A stretch of 64,000 bases of DNA, taken from the NCBI RefSeq assembly GCF_043641665.1, contig NC_092200.1, positions 1,688,572 to 1,752,571 of the forward strand, written 5' to 3'. Of this stretch, positions 45,958 to 57,950 are shown piece after piece; position 1 is the first letter of the stretch; every line of letters starts with the position of its first letter. The notes below the pieces were generated by a model. It made no database searches. It saw nothing but the letters and a program-made list of their open reading frames with translations, and was not told the origin of the DNA. Made by a program: the position numbers and the translations under genes. The DNA is from Enoplosus armatus (Eukaryota; Chordata; Actinopteri; Centrarchiformes; Enoplosidae).

Positions 45958-47549
45958 GTGAGTGGACTCTTTCTCTTCATGTTTGGCTGGAAGCTGGGAA
46001 AAGGTGGAGGTGGAGGTGGCTGTGGGTGTTTGAGCTGGACCCACCTCCCAGCTGAAGTTGGTGGAGCTTGTCGAAGGGACGGATTCTGAAATGTGTGGCG
46101 TTTGTGAGCTTTGTGGTCGGGAGGTCAAACTCAGAGGACAATCCGTGAGTTCATTGTGAAAAGGATCATGTGACTGTGGTCATTTCTTGAATTAAACATG
46201 TTGAGGAAATGATGACGCTTTGGAAGGAGCTGTGTCAAGTCTGACAAACGTCCTCAAGCCATCAGTTGAGGCTGAAGACTACAAGACAGACCTCTGTAGC
46301 TGCTGCAGGCTACATTAGCCGCTACTAGCATAACACACCCGAATCTCAGACCGAGCTGTCAATGGTCGAGTTGCATTGTGGGTAATGTAGGTGCCAGGTT
46401 TTGACGAGGAAGAAGAATGTGTGAAATTGGCTGACAGTGTTAGAGGAGTGCAGCGAAGCTCTTTCAATAATGTAATGAAGATTTTGGTCTCCATCCGGAT
46501 TATGTTTCTTTTGAATGAATAAAAGAAATGTTTAGGTTTTGGTGGCTAGTCAAACAGGTCTTTGGAGACGTGGCGTTATGCATTATGTTTATAAAACCCC
46601 TGCTATGGTCCTGTTTTCGTCCTCCTTCAGGATGATTTAAACCCTCTGACAGAGAACTCTGCGTCCTGAAATTCTGTCCTCACCCAAACACCTGAAACCA
46701 TCTCAACTTGCAGAGGGCACGTCAAAACTAGGCCTGGATCCTGTTGGGTCCTACCGGGGTCAGTTTGGGCAGAAACTAAACTTTTCCCCGGGGCTTCTCA
46801 CACCACCATCATCCATCAGCCCTGGGGTAAGACCCTCAACTGGCCCAGAGCTTACTATAAGCCTTTGTTTAATATCTACAAGTGTGAACAGTGAAATAGT
46901 TTCAAGATAAATATCTTTGGGCTTTCTGTGTCCTGAGGTGATGATTAGCTCGCAGCTAAGAAACACAAGTGTGAAAAGCTTTTGTTTTGGAAGAGGCGAG
47001 AACATCACTGTCTCTTTATTTTCCTGTCACTCATCCAACATGGCGGCTTGTCACTTATAACCTTCAATAACCACGTCAACATTCAGATTTCTATTCGTCC
47101 GAGTCTGATAACAACTGAGAACCAAACTGCTGCCTGTTTGGAGCTGTTTGAAAATGCAAACAGAGTAAAGATGGAAACAGATTTGGCTTCGCGAGGTTCC
47201 AAACAAACAGCAGGTTGAGTCTTTAGTTCTGCAAATATTTTTCTCAGAGGTAGAGCTGATCTGAAAGCAGAAGATTTCTTCTTTGTTGGGTGAAATCTGA
47301 GTGGCTGGAGACCAAATAAAGTTTTCTTGGCTAAATGATGCTGAAACTGATAATAAACTACTCGTCATTCAGGTTGATCAGTGCTACTTAGTTAGCAAAG
47401 CTGATGGAGAAACTTTTGTCAAAAGTCTCCCTGATAAATGATGAAGGACACAAATATTGTTGAGATGCACTTCAGTGATTTTACCCGCTAAGACCAGTTT
47501 AATGGTTTTGTTGAGAGCTGCTCAGCCTGTAAAGACAGTTGTATAATGT

Positions 47550-47638
47550 CTCTTTGTCTTTGTCAAGTGTGAGAAAATTACCTTGATGATGTCACAGTGA
47601 TGTCATCAGGGTTACATCTTGGCTTGGGCTTGAAGACT

Positions 47639-47693
<55 letters not shown>

Positions 47694-47935
47694 TATCCCA
47701 CACAAGGAACTAAGCCCCTGTTGTGTCAGTGTCTTTTGTTTTTTAAAGAGTCTCTCAAGTCCTCCATGTTTACCAACTACTAAACTGAAGTATGGAGCCC
47801 TCAAAAATGTAATTTTTTGTGCACACAAGACATTAACTTGTGCGTACAATTTAAAAAAAAAAAAAAAAAAAAAAACCACATCTATATGTCAAGACTTCGG
47901 GGGCTCCATACTGGAGTACCCCTTTAATGCAACCG
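47550..47935. mobile_element. MITE-like copy related to the 18.3 kb element, with (TA)24 and poly(A)
   Basis: Contains gatgatgtcacagtgatgtc (47584-47603), a (TA)n run at 47643-47690 and 23 A residues at 47853-47875. Inverted arms agtatggagccc (near 47788) and gggctccatact (near 47900) lie either side of the poly(A). Its right end read in reverse begins with a TTAAAGGGGTACTCC-type terminus, as in the 18.3 kb copy. Confidence 0.55.
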
Positions 47936-48333
47936 TTTCCTACACCAACATGCTTTAGGGTTTAAGAACCAATAGAAATCTCCTGGTTTGGGCTTTCTGA
48001 ATTCTCATTTAAAACCCATTTATATCACGTCTGAATTTAAAGTGTTTGCGGCTCTGACCAATGTGTGGTAGATTCAGTAAATCAGCTCCTAAAACTCCAG
48101 CCTGCGTCTCTCTTCTGTCTCATTTAAATCATTGTAGTGTGTGTTTTGGCTGAGCTTCCTGCTGCAAAAAGAAGCTGTGCTGTGTCTCATCATCGGTTTG
48201 AATATTGCTGCCGGTGCCACGTACTGCAGTGTTGTGTGACATGTCAGAAAGGACTAGCATCTGTGCTGACCATCCACGCTGAGAGCAGGACGCTGACAGA
48301 CTCTGAATGAGACACAAACATGACAATACAACA

Positions 48334-48367
<34 letters not shown>

Positions 48368-48519
48368 AGTCATCCAACTCAAAGTAGTGGTGCCTCTGGG
48401 GAAACAGTTAGCCTGAGTTAGCCTGAAGCTAGCTGACCATGCCATGTGAAACCTGTCTAAAGATGCAAACACATAGCTAGCAGGCTAACAGGACAGTCAG
48501 GAAGCTAAGCGACGCGTAT

Positions 48520-49264
48520 CTCGGTGAAGGAAACACGCTACAGGGAGAGTCAGAAGAAGAAGAGAAAGGAGAGGAGGTTCAGAAGAGGTGAAACAGAAAG
48601 GAGGATGGGCAAAAGAGAAAAAGGAAGAGAAGATACAGACAGAGGGAGGAAGATAAATGAGAAAGTAGATGGACGGATGGGTATTAGAGGAGACAGGAGG
48701 AAGAGGAGGAGGGAGAGGAAGAACAGAAGGATGGGAGGATGGAGCGAGGGCATAGGAGAGTGAAGCAGATAACGGAGAGAAATAATGGGATGTGAATAGA
48801 TGGGAAAGAAGAAAAAGGGGGGAGAGAAGAGAGATAAAATGAGATAAGGTGAGAGGATAAAGAGAGAGAGACAGATGGGGCAGCCAAAAACAGGAAAGCA
48901 GAAGGTCTTACAATCTCTATAGAGAGAAGGAGAGCATTGATTGGATAGATGGAGGGAAGGGGGGGGGGGGGTAAATGGATAGAGAGAAGAGGAGGAAAAC
49001 AAGAGAAAAGACAAAAATGAATGGATTAAAATAGGCAGAAAGAAAGTAAGAAAGCAACAAAATTAAAGAAAGAGGGTAAAAAGCAGGTAATGATAAAGTA
49101 CAAGGGAAGATAAATGAGGATGAAGAGATGAGGAGAAAAACAAGGGAACAAAGAGGGCTGTAAAGAATGAAGGGGTGCGAAGAGAGAAGTGGAATGTAAC
49201 AGACAGACAAAGAGACGGACTCCTGTACAGAAGAAGAAGAAGAAGAAGAAGAAGAAGAAGAAGA
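48520..49264. repeat. Purine-rich low-complexity region ending in (GAA)12
   Basis: About 740 bp dominated by A and G on the + strand, with degenerate gagga/gaaga units, a G run at 48959-48971 and a clean (GAA)n at 49229-49264. Similar in style to the array at 1-1125 but without a clear long period. Confidence 0.85.
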
Positions 49265-49713
49265 GCTGCTGAGTTGGAGGCTCGCAGAGCAGAAGAGGTC
49301 AATTAAACCTCAGCACTTTGCAGCCAAACTCCTTCAATCACTCTAAAATCACCTTCATCTAAACGCTGCTCATCAGATGAATGTGATCACGCCTGTTAAT
49401 AACCTTTAGTTGTCAAGAAAACTGTCCCCATCCGTGTAATTGACCCCAAAATATAGATATTTTTGGGGGCTTTACGATGTGAGAAACAGAGTGTCCACAC
49501 CAGAAGAATGACACCATTGGTTGTTCATTCAGATGCCTGAGGTGACATATGTTTACACCTGACGAGGATCTCGAACAGAAGTACTGTGTTCTTGTTATAT
49601 TGCCTCCAAGCCTCTAAGGGAGGAGACTGAGGTGGATGGTAATGACTTTGACACCAGAGACTGCTGCTTGCTTCATGTGTCCTAATATGACCACGATTGT
49701 TCTTTAACCTCAA

Positions 49714-50075
49714 CAGTCTGTGGAGACGCGTCGGCCATCTTTATATACAGTCTGTGGAGACGCGTCGGCCATCTTTATATACAGTCTGTGGAGACGCGTC
49801 GGCCATCTTTATATACAGTCTGTGGTGGAGACGAGTCAGCCATCTTTATATACAGTCTGTGGAGACGAGTCGGCCATCTTTATATACAGTCTGTGGTGGA
49901 GACGAGTCGGCCATCTTTATATACAGTCTGTGGAGACGAGTCGGCCATCTTTATATACAGTCTGTGGTGGAGACGAGTCGGCCATCTTTATATACAGTCT
50001 GTGGTGGAGACGAGTCGGCCATCTTTATATACAGTCTGTGGAGACGAGTCGGCCATCTTTATATACAGTCTGTGG
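49714..50075. repeat. 34/37-bp minisatellite, about 10 units (reverse orientation of the 18.4 kb array)
   Basis: Units read agtctgtggagacgcgtcgg then ccatctttatatac. The first three carry acgcgtcgg; later ones carry acgagtcgg or acgagtcag, and some insert tgg to give 37 bp. Each unit contains GCCATCTT (a YY1-type site) next to a TATATA box. The unit is the reverse complement of the 18444-18583 unit. Confidence 0.95.
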
Positions 50076-50273
50076 ATCAACCTTTTTATTGCTAATGTTT
50101 GTTGCATATTTATATAAAACTCTCCACTTTTACCCTTCAACCCTCCACAATAAAACGTTTGGTGCCATTCTGTGTCAGAGCGTTCAACGTGGACCAACTT
50201 TCAGTGACGTGAATGTTCGTCATGTTGGTTTTGAGATTGTGAAAGATTTTCTCTCATTGAGTCAAAGTGAGTC

Positions 50274-50276
<3 letters not shown>

Positions 50277-50314
<38 letters not shown>
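50277..50314. repeat. (GA)19 microsatellite
   Basis: Uninterrupted GA dinucleotides, followed within 30 nt by further short GA runs. Confidence 0.95.
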
Positions 50315-50315
<1 letters not shown>

Positions 50316-52539
50316 CTGCTGGAGGATGAAAGAGAGAGAGAGAAAGATGAGAGAGCGAGTAGTGATGACAGTGATGTTGATCACAGTGTTGTTTGCTTCC
50401 TGTGCTGAAGCTGCTCTGCTCACGCATGATGCTGATTCGCCGAGCCTGAGGGCAAAGGTCACTGAGCTAACCCACGCTGACACACACACTGACATACTGC
50501 GACTCCTACAACCAGCTGCACAGACACAATCGCGGGCGCTTTATTAGCCAACTGCAGTACGTTTGTTTTGGGAACGTTCGGCCACATCACACGCAGTCGG
50601 AGTGACGGATATCTGTTTAGAAGAAGTTAATCAGACTGATTTGTCCTTTTGCTTTCACTCCATTATTCAGTCTGACGTTGTGCTCATGTTAGGATGTTCT
50701 GTTTGGGAGGGGGAGTTACTTTGTCCTGACCAAGGACGAGTAACGTATCTGTCCCGGAGACGTCATTCCCCATTAACTGAAGCTGTGGTGGAACGGTTCA
50801 CGTTTGTCAAGTCAGCCGTAGAAATATACTAAATATTAAGCCGTTTCATCCACACTTGTTGCCATTTTTCTGTTGCTATCTTTGAGGCTCTGGCACAGGA
50901 AGTTGACGTCCCCATTCTTAATCCCGTCTACATTGACTGGCCGTTACTGAGCAGATCACCGGACATCGATTCATAACAGTTATCCCGACAATAATTAACG
51001 GTTAGCCTCAGACGTCTAGTATAAATGTTAGCTTGGTTATAAAACCTAATTTAACAAACCAACGATCCCAAAACAGCTGTAGTGACAGAGGAGATGATGC
51101 TCTAAAAGTGAGTTTATACGACAAAGCAGTAGAGAGAAGTGCTGGAGCTAGTTTCTTGTGTCAGCTGGAAGTTGATTACCGAGTCAAAGCCTGAGGACGC
51201 AGCACACAATGGCAAACCTTCATGTTATCAAAATGAGCTGGAGGGTCTTTACAAACTGAGACGGTATCTGTGTGCCTGACAGCGGCAGAGCGCTCACTCC
51301 AGGTATTTCTGCATTTTGCTGCATCATGGCCTCGGCTCGCCTCAGGAGACGGCGTGTTGGCACGGCTAAGCAGTCTGGCAGCATCTGCTCGGCCGCACTG
51401 TTCGCTTTATCCGTCCGCATCTGCCCGTGTGAGGAACGCCGCTTGCCTGAGGGGCGGGGTCACGGAGCAAACAAAGGTCTGGGTTTTAAAAAAAAAGCGA
51501 TGAATGTGGATGTGAGGAAAGCAGTGCTGAGGATGATGAGGAGTGTATCTGGAGAGGTCCGTGTGATTTATCAGCTTGCGTTGAGTGCTTAGAGGACTGG
51601 ATGTGTCTGTACTCGAGGTCCAAGTACCACATGTCCCAGTTCAAAGTCTACATTTAACTAGTGATTAATGATAAATGAAGTTTCAATATGTGCTTGATTT
51701 ATCCGAATAATGCCCACTTGAAATGTTGCTCTGACATTTGCTTTTGACGGTCTAGCTCTAGCGAGCAAAGCCAGATCCTGAGATCACGAACAGTCTGATC
51801 TCGTGTACCAGTGCCGCTGGTGGCGCTGCAGCATTTCAGCTGAAATCTTATAGTTGCTGCTGCCAAATGAGTTTGACTGAAGGTAAAGTTGAGGTTCATG
51901 TTTTGGGCAGTTAAAGTTGTACAACAGCGCTGCCTTTGTGGCCCTTCGGCTCCTTCCAAAATAATAAATACGTAGTGTGTGAAACCTGAATTATTTTACT
52001 GTAAATATACATTGCAGTGAGGATAGTCCGGCTGAGCTGCTTCAGAAAGCTCCCCAGGTTTTATTTTGCATGTTGTATCACCTCAAAAGTCTAAACTCGA
52101 AACAAATAAGATAATAAGATTTATAAGTTCTGTATTTTTCCATTTTCCAACCACTTCTTTTATTTCCTCTGGCTCACGGTGAGGCTGATGTTCTGCAGGT
52201 AATTTCATGTCAGATCTGGAATGAAACATAAAAACTGAATGATAGAAAAACTCCAATTGTGCTCCAATTCAAACGAGGTAAACCTGCTGAGTGGAAACCC
52301 ACTAACTGGAGGGATTTCAGTTGTTCTTTAGTGAGTGGAGCCAATCACGGCCGGGTTCAGCTGTAATGCTTTTAATTAGTCTGAAACTGCCTGGACAAAA
52401 AGGAGAGAGTGAAAATGCAATAACTTTAAATGCAGCCAGTCAGTAAATATTCTGTTATAAACAGTGTTTATATGAATAGAGGAATATAAAATATTAATAG
52501 TGATATCAAAAGATGTGACCTATAAAATATGTGCGTGCA

Positions 52540-52880
52540 GTTTGTCACGTGACCCGTCAGTATTCTGCTGACATGCCTGCAACATGCCAACCACACGGCC
52601 AGCACGCAGCAACGATAGGGAATGACAGCCGGCCCGACGGGCTGCCTCGTTAGGGATGCTAATTAGCGGCCGTCGTTAGGGGCTCTCGTTACGGGAGCTC
52701 GCTGGCATGCAGCATGTGACCCGTGAGGTCACTGGGAGGAAGTCGTTCTGCGCTGAGAGGAAGTGATACGAGGCTGTTAGGAGCCGCGGGATCCCAGAGG
52801 GCAGGAGCCTGAATCTCCCGTTTCTCCTGCTGAAAGGAATGCTGATTTACCAGGACAGCGTCCAAGCAGTCCCACTTGGT
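52540..52880. promoter_or_regulatory. Candidate noncoding regulatory element in intron 8
   Basis: Complex GC-rich sequence in AT-rich intron. Contains the perfect palindrome GCTAATTAGC (52658-52667, homeodomain-type) and TGACCCgtgAGGTCA (52717-52731), an everted pair of nuclear-receptor half-sites. No repeat family recognised. Function is inferred only from composition and motifs. Confidence 0.3.
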
Positions 52881-53494
52881 TTATTTATCCTGAATCTGCG
52901 CTGCTTTAATGTGGTTTAAAAGTAGAGAATCTTAGTCCCACTTTGTACCTGTCATTTCATCATCAGTTTTACATTCGAGACTTTGGCATTGACGCGTGTG
53001 TTCCAGTCACTGAACTACTTAAGCCAATATTTCCCTGAAAAATAAACAGAATACAAAAAGCACCAAACATGTTTTTGAAAGCATGTCCAAAATCCTCAAA
53101 GACTTTTTTTTTAATGCCCATGTTGGAAATATTCCCTTCTGAATACAGTGAAGTAGAATTTTAACTCATTTCACAAGGTGCATCTTTCTTCCTTGAGCCA
53201 AAAAGAAAGAAGAAGCACCTGATAACACGGTTTAAAAATCTACTTCACTGCACACTTGATGGAATATTTCCAATATGGGCAGGATGGAGCGGTCTTGAGG
53301 GGTTTGGGAAAAGCATTCAAACACCTGGCTGGTTTAACTTTATTTTTTGACAAAATGAGCAGCTTATTTCTATGACTGGAGTGTAATCACCAGTGCAAAA
53401 ATCTCAAATTAGAGGAAATAGAGGCACAAACTGGAGCTACAGTCAAACCACAATCTTACGTCTGTATTATTGAGCTCTCCGAGCATTCGTCATC

Positions 53495-53885
53495 CTTCCA
53501 CACATCCGTCCATCCTCCTGCCTCCTCTGGGTTTTGGTAGCAGCAGGCCAAGCAAAGTAGCCCAGACGTCCTTCTCTCCACTCGTGTCCTTCAGCTCCCC
53601 CTGGGGGTCCCGAGTCGTTCCCAGGCCAGATGGGATTTATGATACCAGTGCGTTCTGGGTCGCATCCCAGGTGGACGTGCCCGGAAAACCTCCACAGGGA
53701 GGAGCCAGGAGTCCAGTCGGCATCCTGATCAGTTCAGGTGGAACTGAACGCAGACCCGTGAAAGGAGTTTTGGCTGCTTGTGTGTGTGATCTCATTGTTT
53801 TGGTCGCTACCCAATGTTCACGACCGTCCTGCAGGTGAGGATCGGGACAGACTGTAGATGGACTGGCAAAATGAGAGCTTTCCCT
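53495..53885 (-). mobile_element. LINE 3'-region fragment
   Basis: Reads ccctgggggtcccgagtcgt, tcccaggccagatgggattt, cgtgcccggaaaacctccac and gcatcctgatcagttcaggt in order. I recall this as the 3' coding region of a non-LTR retrotransposon common in fish (coding strand is minus). It is diverged and has no long frame, so it is a dead remnant. Family (Rex1-like or L2-like) uncertain. Confidence 0.65.
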
Positions 53886-54786
53886 GTCCCTCTCCACCTG
53901 TTCCAGTTGTCATAACGATAAACTATAGAGCACTTTACACACAACACAGTTGATCTTAAGAAAAGGAACAAAACAAAAATGGAAGAAATAAAATAAAGTT
54001 GAAAACAAATACTTAATATAAAGAATATTACAGTTTGAAATACTTTCAGTTTTGAGATTTCCTTCAAAGCAAACTTTTGTTTCTGTTCAACTTACAGATA
54101 AACGTTTTCTTTATTAGAGCACGGTGCGTTCATGGACCCTGAAATGGCAGAAATGAGGGAAATGGCGGCAGAGTAACGTATCAAACCGGAGAGACGAACA
54201 ATATGCAAACATGGACGTCAAACAGAATCGTGTGGTTGTTGTTTCTTGCAGAGTTACTTTAAACGCAACATGAACAAAGCATTCATACAAAAAGCATTTG
54301 TTTTTATGGTCGAAGCGTTTTCTCTCCACTGGAGCGGCCGACACACGTTGATACAAACTCAAATTCAATTGAAACGCTGTGTTTTCATCGCTAGCACGCT
54401 AATTTATACACCTGCGATAACCTCAAATCCCTTTCAGCCTCTGGCTCACGTACCTGCTGTTTTCAAGGAGAAATTCCTTCAGTGCCAAGAAGCTGTGCTC
54501 CCATTACAACAGGAAAACAACTCCAGTCTTTATTCGACCTGTAATGTGACAAGAAAATACAACTGAAAAGGTGGAGGTCTGGCTTTAATCATCATTGACC
54601 CAGCTTCCTCTCAGAAAGACTCTGCTGTCATCAGAGCAGTTAGCGAGAAATATGGCTCGACCCGACTCTGAGGAAATAGCTGCCGAGGGGGTTGATTTTC
54701 CTGGAATACACTGCGCCACATAGCTGATATTCATCATTCCATTAGCCTAGCATTCCCTGCTGGTGGTAGCCATGTCGATGCACTAC

Positions 54787-55155
54787 CAACTGTGTGTGTG
54801 TGTGTGTGTGTTTTCCATTAAATTAGTTTAGCGTTCATTTCTGCTTGTTCCTTTTGTGTTTCCAGCTCTGTGTGTGTGTGTGTTTGTGTTTGTAAGCTTG
54901 GTTTCCTCTGCTGCTGGTAGCCGCCATGTTGATGCACCTCCGACTGTGTGTGTGTGTGTGTGTGTTGAACTTTAAATATGTGTTTGTGCACATGCCATAA
55001 AGGTCTCAGCACCCCCCCCCCCCCCCTTTCTGTTATAAATGGTTAAAACATTATGTTAAAAGCTGCACGGATCAATAACTCAACTACAATATTGAAAACA
55101 TTTTTCAAAATGGGGCTTGATTTGTTGAGTGCGTGTGTGTGTGTGTGTGAGAGAG

Positions 55156-55223
<68 letters not shown>

Positions 55224-55345
55224 GGGTGTGTTTAGTTTGAGTTATGAGCTCTCTGGGAGGCTGTGAATGTGACATCTGTCCAATGTTCATCCAGAGGCAC
55301 AAAAGAGGCTTCCTAAACCACCTAAACCTCAGTCCACAGGGAGAT

Positions 55346-55407
<62 letters not shown>
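54787..55407. repeat. Cluster of (GT)n tracts
   Basis: (GT)n at 54791-54811, 54869-54883, 54943-54964, 55133-55149, 55159-55215 and 55349-55407, with a poly(C) run at 55012-55026. The segment around 54725-54790 recurs loosely at 54895-54950 (ctgctggtagccgccatgtt versus ctggtggtagccatgtcgat), suggesting a local duplication. Confidence 0.9.
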
Positions 55408-55408
<1 letters not shown>

Positions 55409-55689
55409 GATAATAGACAGGTCTAAAGCACTTGTGATCCTTTGTTTTTTTCCTCAGTGCTGAAACACCCGAAGAAAAAAGTATTATCCCACTTTATTTC
55501 TGCACAGTAGAACCGTTTGATCTGCTGTTGGATATAAAGCAGACATTTGTACTACTTCTTCTACTACAAGTACTCCTACAATACTGGTTTTACCACTATT
55601 ACCACGGGTGTGTACTCCAGACGACGGCAAAACAAAAAAAGACCTGCAACTTGAGTTTGACCCCAATTACTTGTTAGGTTTGTGGTTTG

Positions 55690-56260
55690 AAGCCTCGAGT
55701 TTAGTATTTTGGCCGTCGCCATCTTGTTTTGGAACCAGAAGTGACCATCTGAGAACCCGAGGACGCTCTGCACGCCGACCTCCACCTGCGACCTGACTGC
55801 ACCTGGCTGCTGGCTACGCCCAGAGAAGTCGCTGCTAACAAAGTTAGCTTGTAAATGCTCTTACAGTCGACTCCGAGAGTGTCTTTTAGTACAACCGACG
55901 ACGCCGACAGGTCGCCGCGGGAGCGACTTGTCAATCACAAGGTAGCCCCGCCCTAAAGCAGACCCTGCTTTATCGCCCGTTTCACTCTGAATGGGACCAT
56001 CATTTACTAAATGAACATCCTGCTGTATTGATGAAGACTTGAAACTAGAGACTGAGACCATAAACTCATGAGGAAAATGTTTACTGAGGTAATAAATCAA
56101 GTGAGAAGTCGGCTCATTTTCTCATTGACTTCTATACAATTTGACTTAATTTTGCAACCAGTGGAGTCGCCCCCTGCTGGCCAATAGAGAGAATGCAGAT
56201 TTAAGGCACTTCTGCATTGGCTTTTCACTTGTCAGACCAGGAGGTTGCTGCTTGATCTCA
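55690..56260. mobile_element. Non-autonomous fish repeat, internal fragment
   Basis: Contains ccgtcgccatcttgttttgg, tttactgaggtaataaatca, tctcattgacttctatacaa, cagtggagtcgccccctgct and aaggcacttctgcattggct in order. I recall this as one long dispersed element of percomorph genomes. A terminal piece of apparently the same family is at 62281-62395. Confidence 0.65.
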
Positions 56261-56942
56261 TCCTTTCTACGATTTGTGTTGCGCTGGAAGATGACATCAC
56301 CAGTGTTAATCCTGGCTACAAAGCTCTGATTGGCTCAGTTGAAGTGAGCTACTACTGCTACTAGTACTACTTAACTGCAACTATTACTCCTACTAAAGCC
56401 AGGAAAGACTTAACCTGTCTTTTCTGTGTAATGTTCCGTTCCTGTGCTTCTTGAGGAAGAGTTTTCATAGTTATTTGGTGACAGGAAGGCGGAGGAGGAT
56501 GAATAAGCTGGATCAAATTAAAAGTCAGCCACTCACTATGAGACCAACCCACTCTGGAGGGATAAAGTGAACTTTATTGATCCCTGAGGGCAGAATTAGA
56601 CATAGAAATACAGAGGTGTAGGCTGAAGAACAAGGTGTTGGGGAACATAAATTAAAATATAATACCAAGGAAAATATGGTCTGCTGGGATGGAAGTTGAC
56701 ACACAGCCGCTTGAATATAAACTTTCTTAGAAGTGACCCCTTTTCTTCTGAGAGATGACCAACAACACAAACACAGAAGGACGAGTGACACCTGAACTGT
56801 ACACAAATAAACTGTCAGTAAACGGCTGCATGTGAACGAACCGGCCCGAGGAAAAACAACATCAGAGTCGACACTCTGACCTTCTCTTCCTGCCTACGTC
56901 CAACTCCCCCAGACAGGATAATGTCGACCATCTTGATCATGA

Positions 56943-56964
56943 CCCCCCCCCCCCCCCCCCCCCC
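56943..56964. repeat. Poly(C) run of 22
   Basis: Uninterrupted C, followed after about 35 nt by (CA)10 at 57001-57020. Likely to be unstable or mis-sequenced. Confidence 0.95.
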
Positions 56965-57495
56965 GTATGTCATCTGTGCTGACGGACCAAACCCTCCCAC
57001 CACACACACACACACACACACTGAATCATGGGTAACCAGAGGACAAATTAGAAAAGAGAGAAAGAGGAGCAGGAAGAGGAAATCTGATTTACTGTCTGAT
57101 TTTGAACCATTAGTTGATTTAATTAAAACAAAGAAACCTAAAACCATAAGTGGAATAAAATCTGTACTTTATCTGTGATTCATTTCAAAATGAGTAGATT
57201 GTTTTTGGTTTTATCTCCTGACTTTTCTAAATCTCTGCCTCCACCTCAACACAACGAAGGTGTAATTAAACACTTCAATCAGGGGAGACTGAATCTGGAA
57301 TCTAAAGGGGACTAAATCTGGATTGATAACAGTTTCTGGTTGCAGTTATTGTTGGAAGATTTGCAGTCCCAGATTTAATCCCACAAAACCTACCCAGACC
57401 AGCAAAATAGACCCAATTATAATTAGACTTGATCCAGAATGTGGCGTACCCGAACAGACCCCAATGAAGTGAGAACACCAACATTTGCAGCAGCA

Positions 57496-57528
57496 CGATG
57501 ACGACGACGACGATGATGATGATGATGA
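57496..57528. repeat. (GAC)n/(GAT)n trinucleotide repeat
   Basis: Consecutive acg and atg triplets (gacgacgacgatgatgatga). It lies in unique intronic sequence. Confidence 0.9.
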
Positions 57529-57864
57529 CCTCAACAGTTTTCACTGGAGCTACTCGAACATGAAGACTGCGATCGTGGCACTAACAAGCACTATGTGAGA
57601 AAACAACAAACCTCACCAATGTCCCCTCTGGGCTTCCTTACCCCCCAGCCCTCGCCGTGTTGTTGTTAAAGTGTGAGTAAATAGTCCGGCTGCAGGAGAG
57701 GTGATACTGAGGTAAATTATGGAGTCAGCATGAAAGATTAAACACGACAGAGTCCACCCCGGAGACCGAGGAGGAAGTGGTCTCGGAGAAATGAATATTT
57801 ATCGACAAGTGGCTTTATTGACACAGAATGAGTTGACAGTGTTGACACGTGGGAGCAGATGGTC

Positions 57865-57866
<2 letters not shown>

Positions 57867-57946
<80 letters not shown>
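57867..57946. repeat. (GT)40 microsatellite
   Basis: 80 nt of perfect TG dinucleotide, the longest perfect run in the window. Confidence 0.97.

Positions 57947-57950
<4 letters not shown>

Noticed and set aside
49720..50547. 275-codon frame with repeated SAIFIYSLW
   Set aside because: The first half is the 34/37-bp MITE minisatellite, where all frames are open. The second half is GA microsatellite and unique intron.
53470..53838. 122-codon plus-strand frame
   Set aside because: The nucleotide sequence matches the order of a common fish LINE remnant whose coding strand is minus, so the plus frame is incidental.
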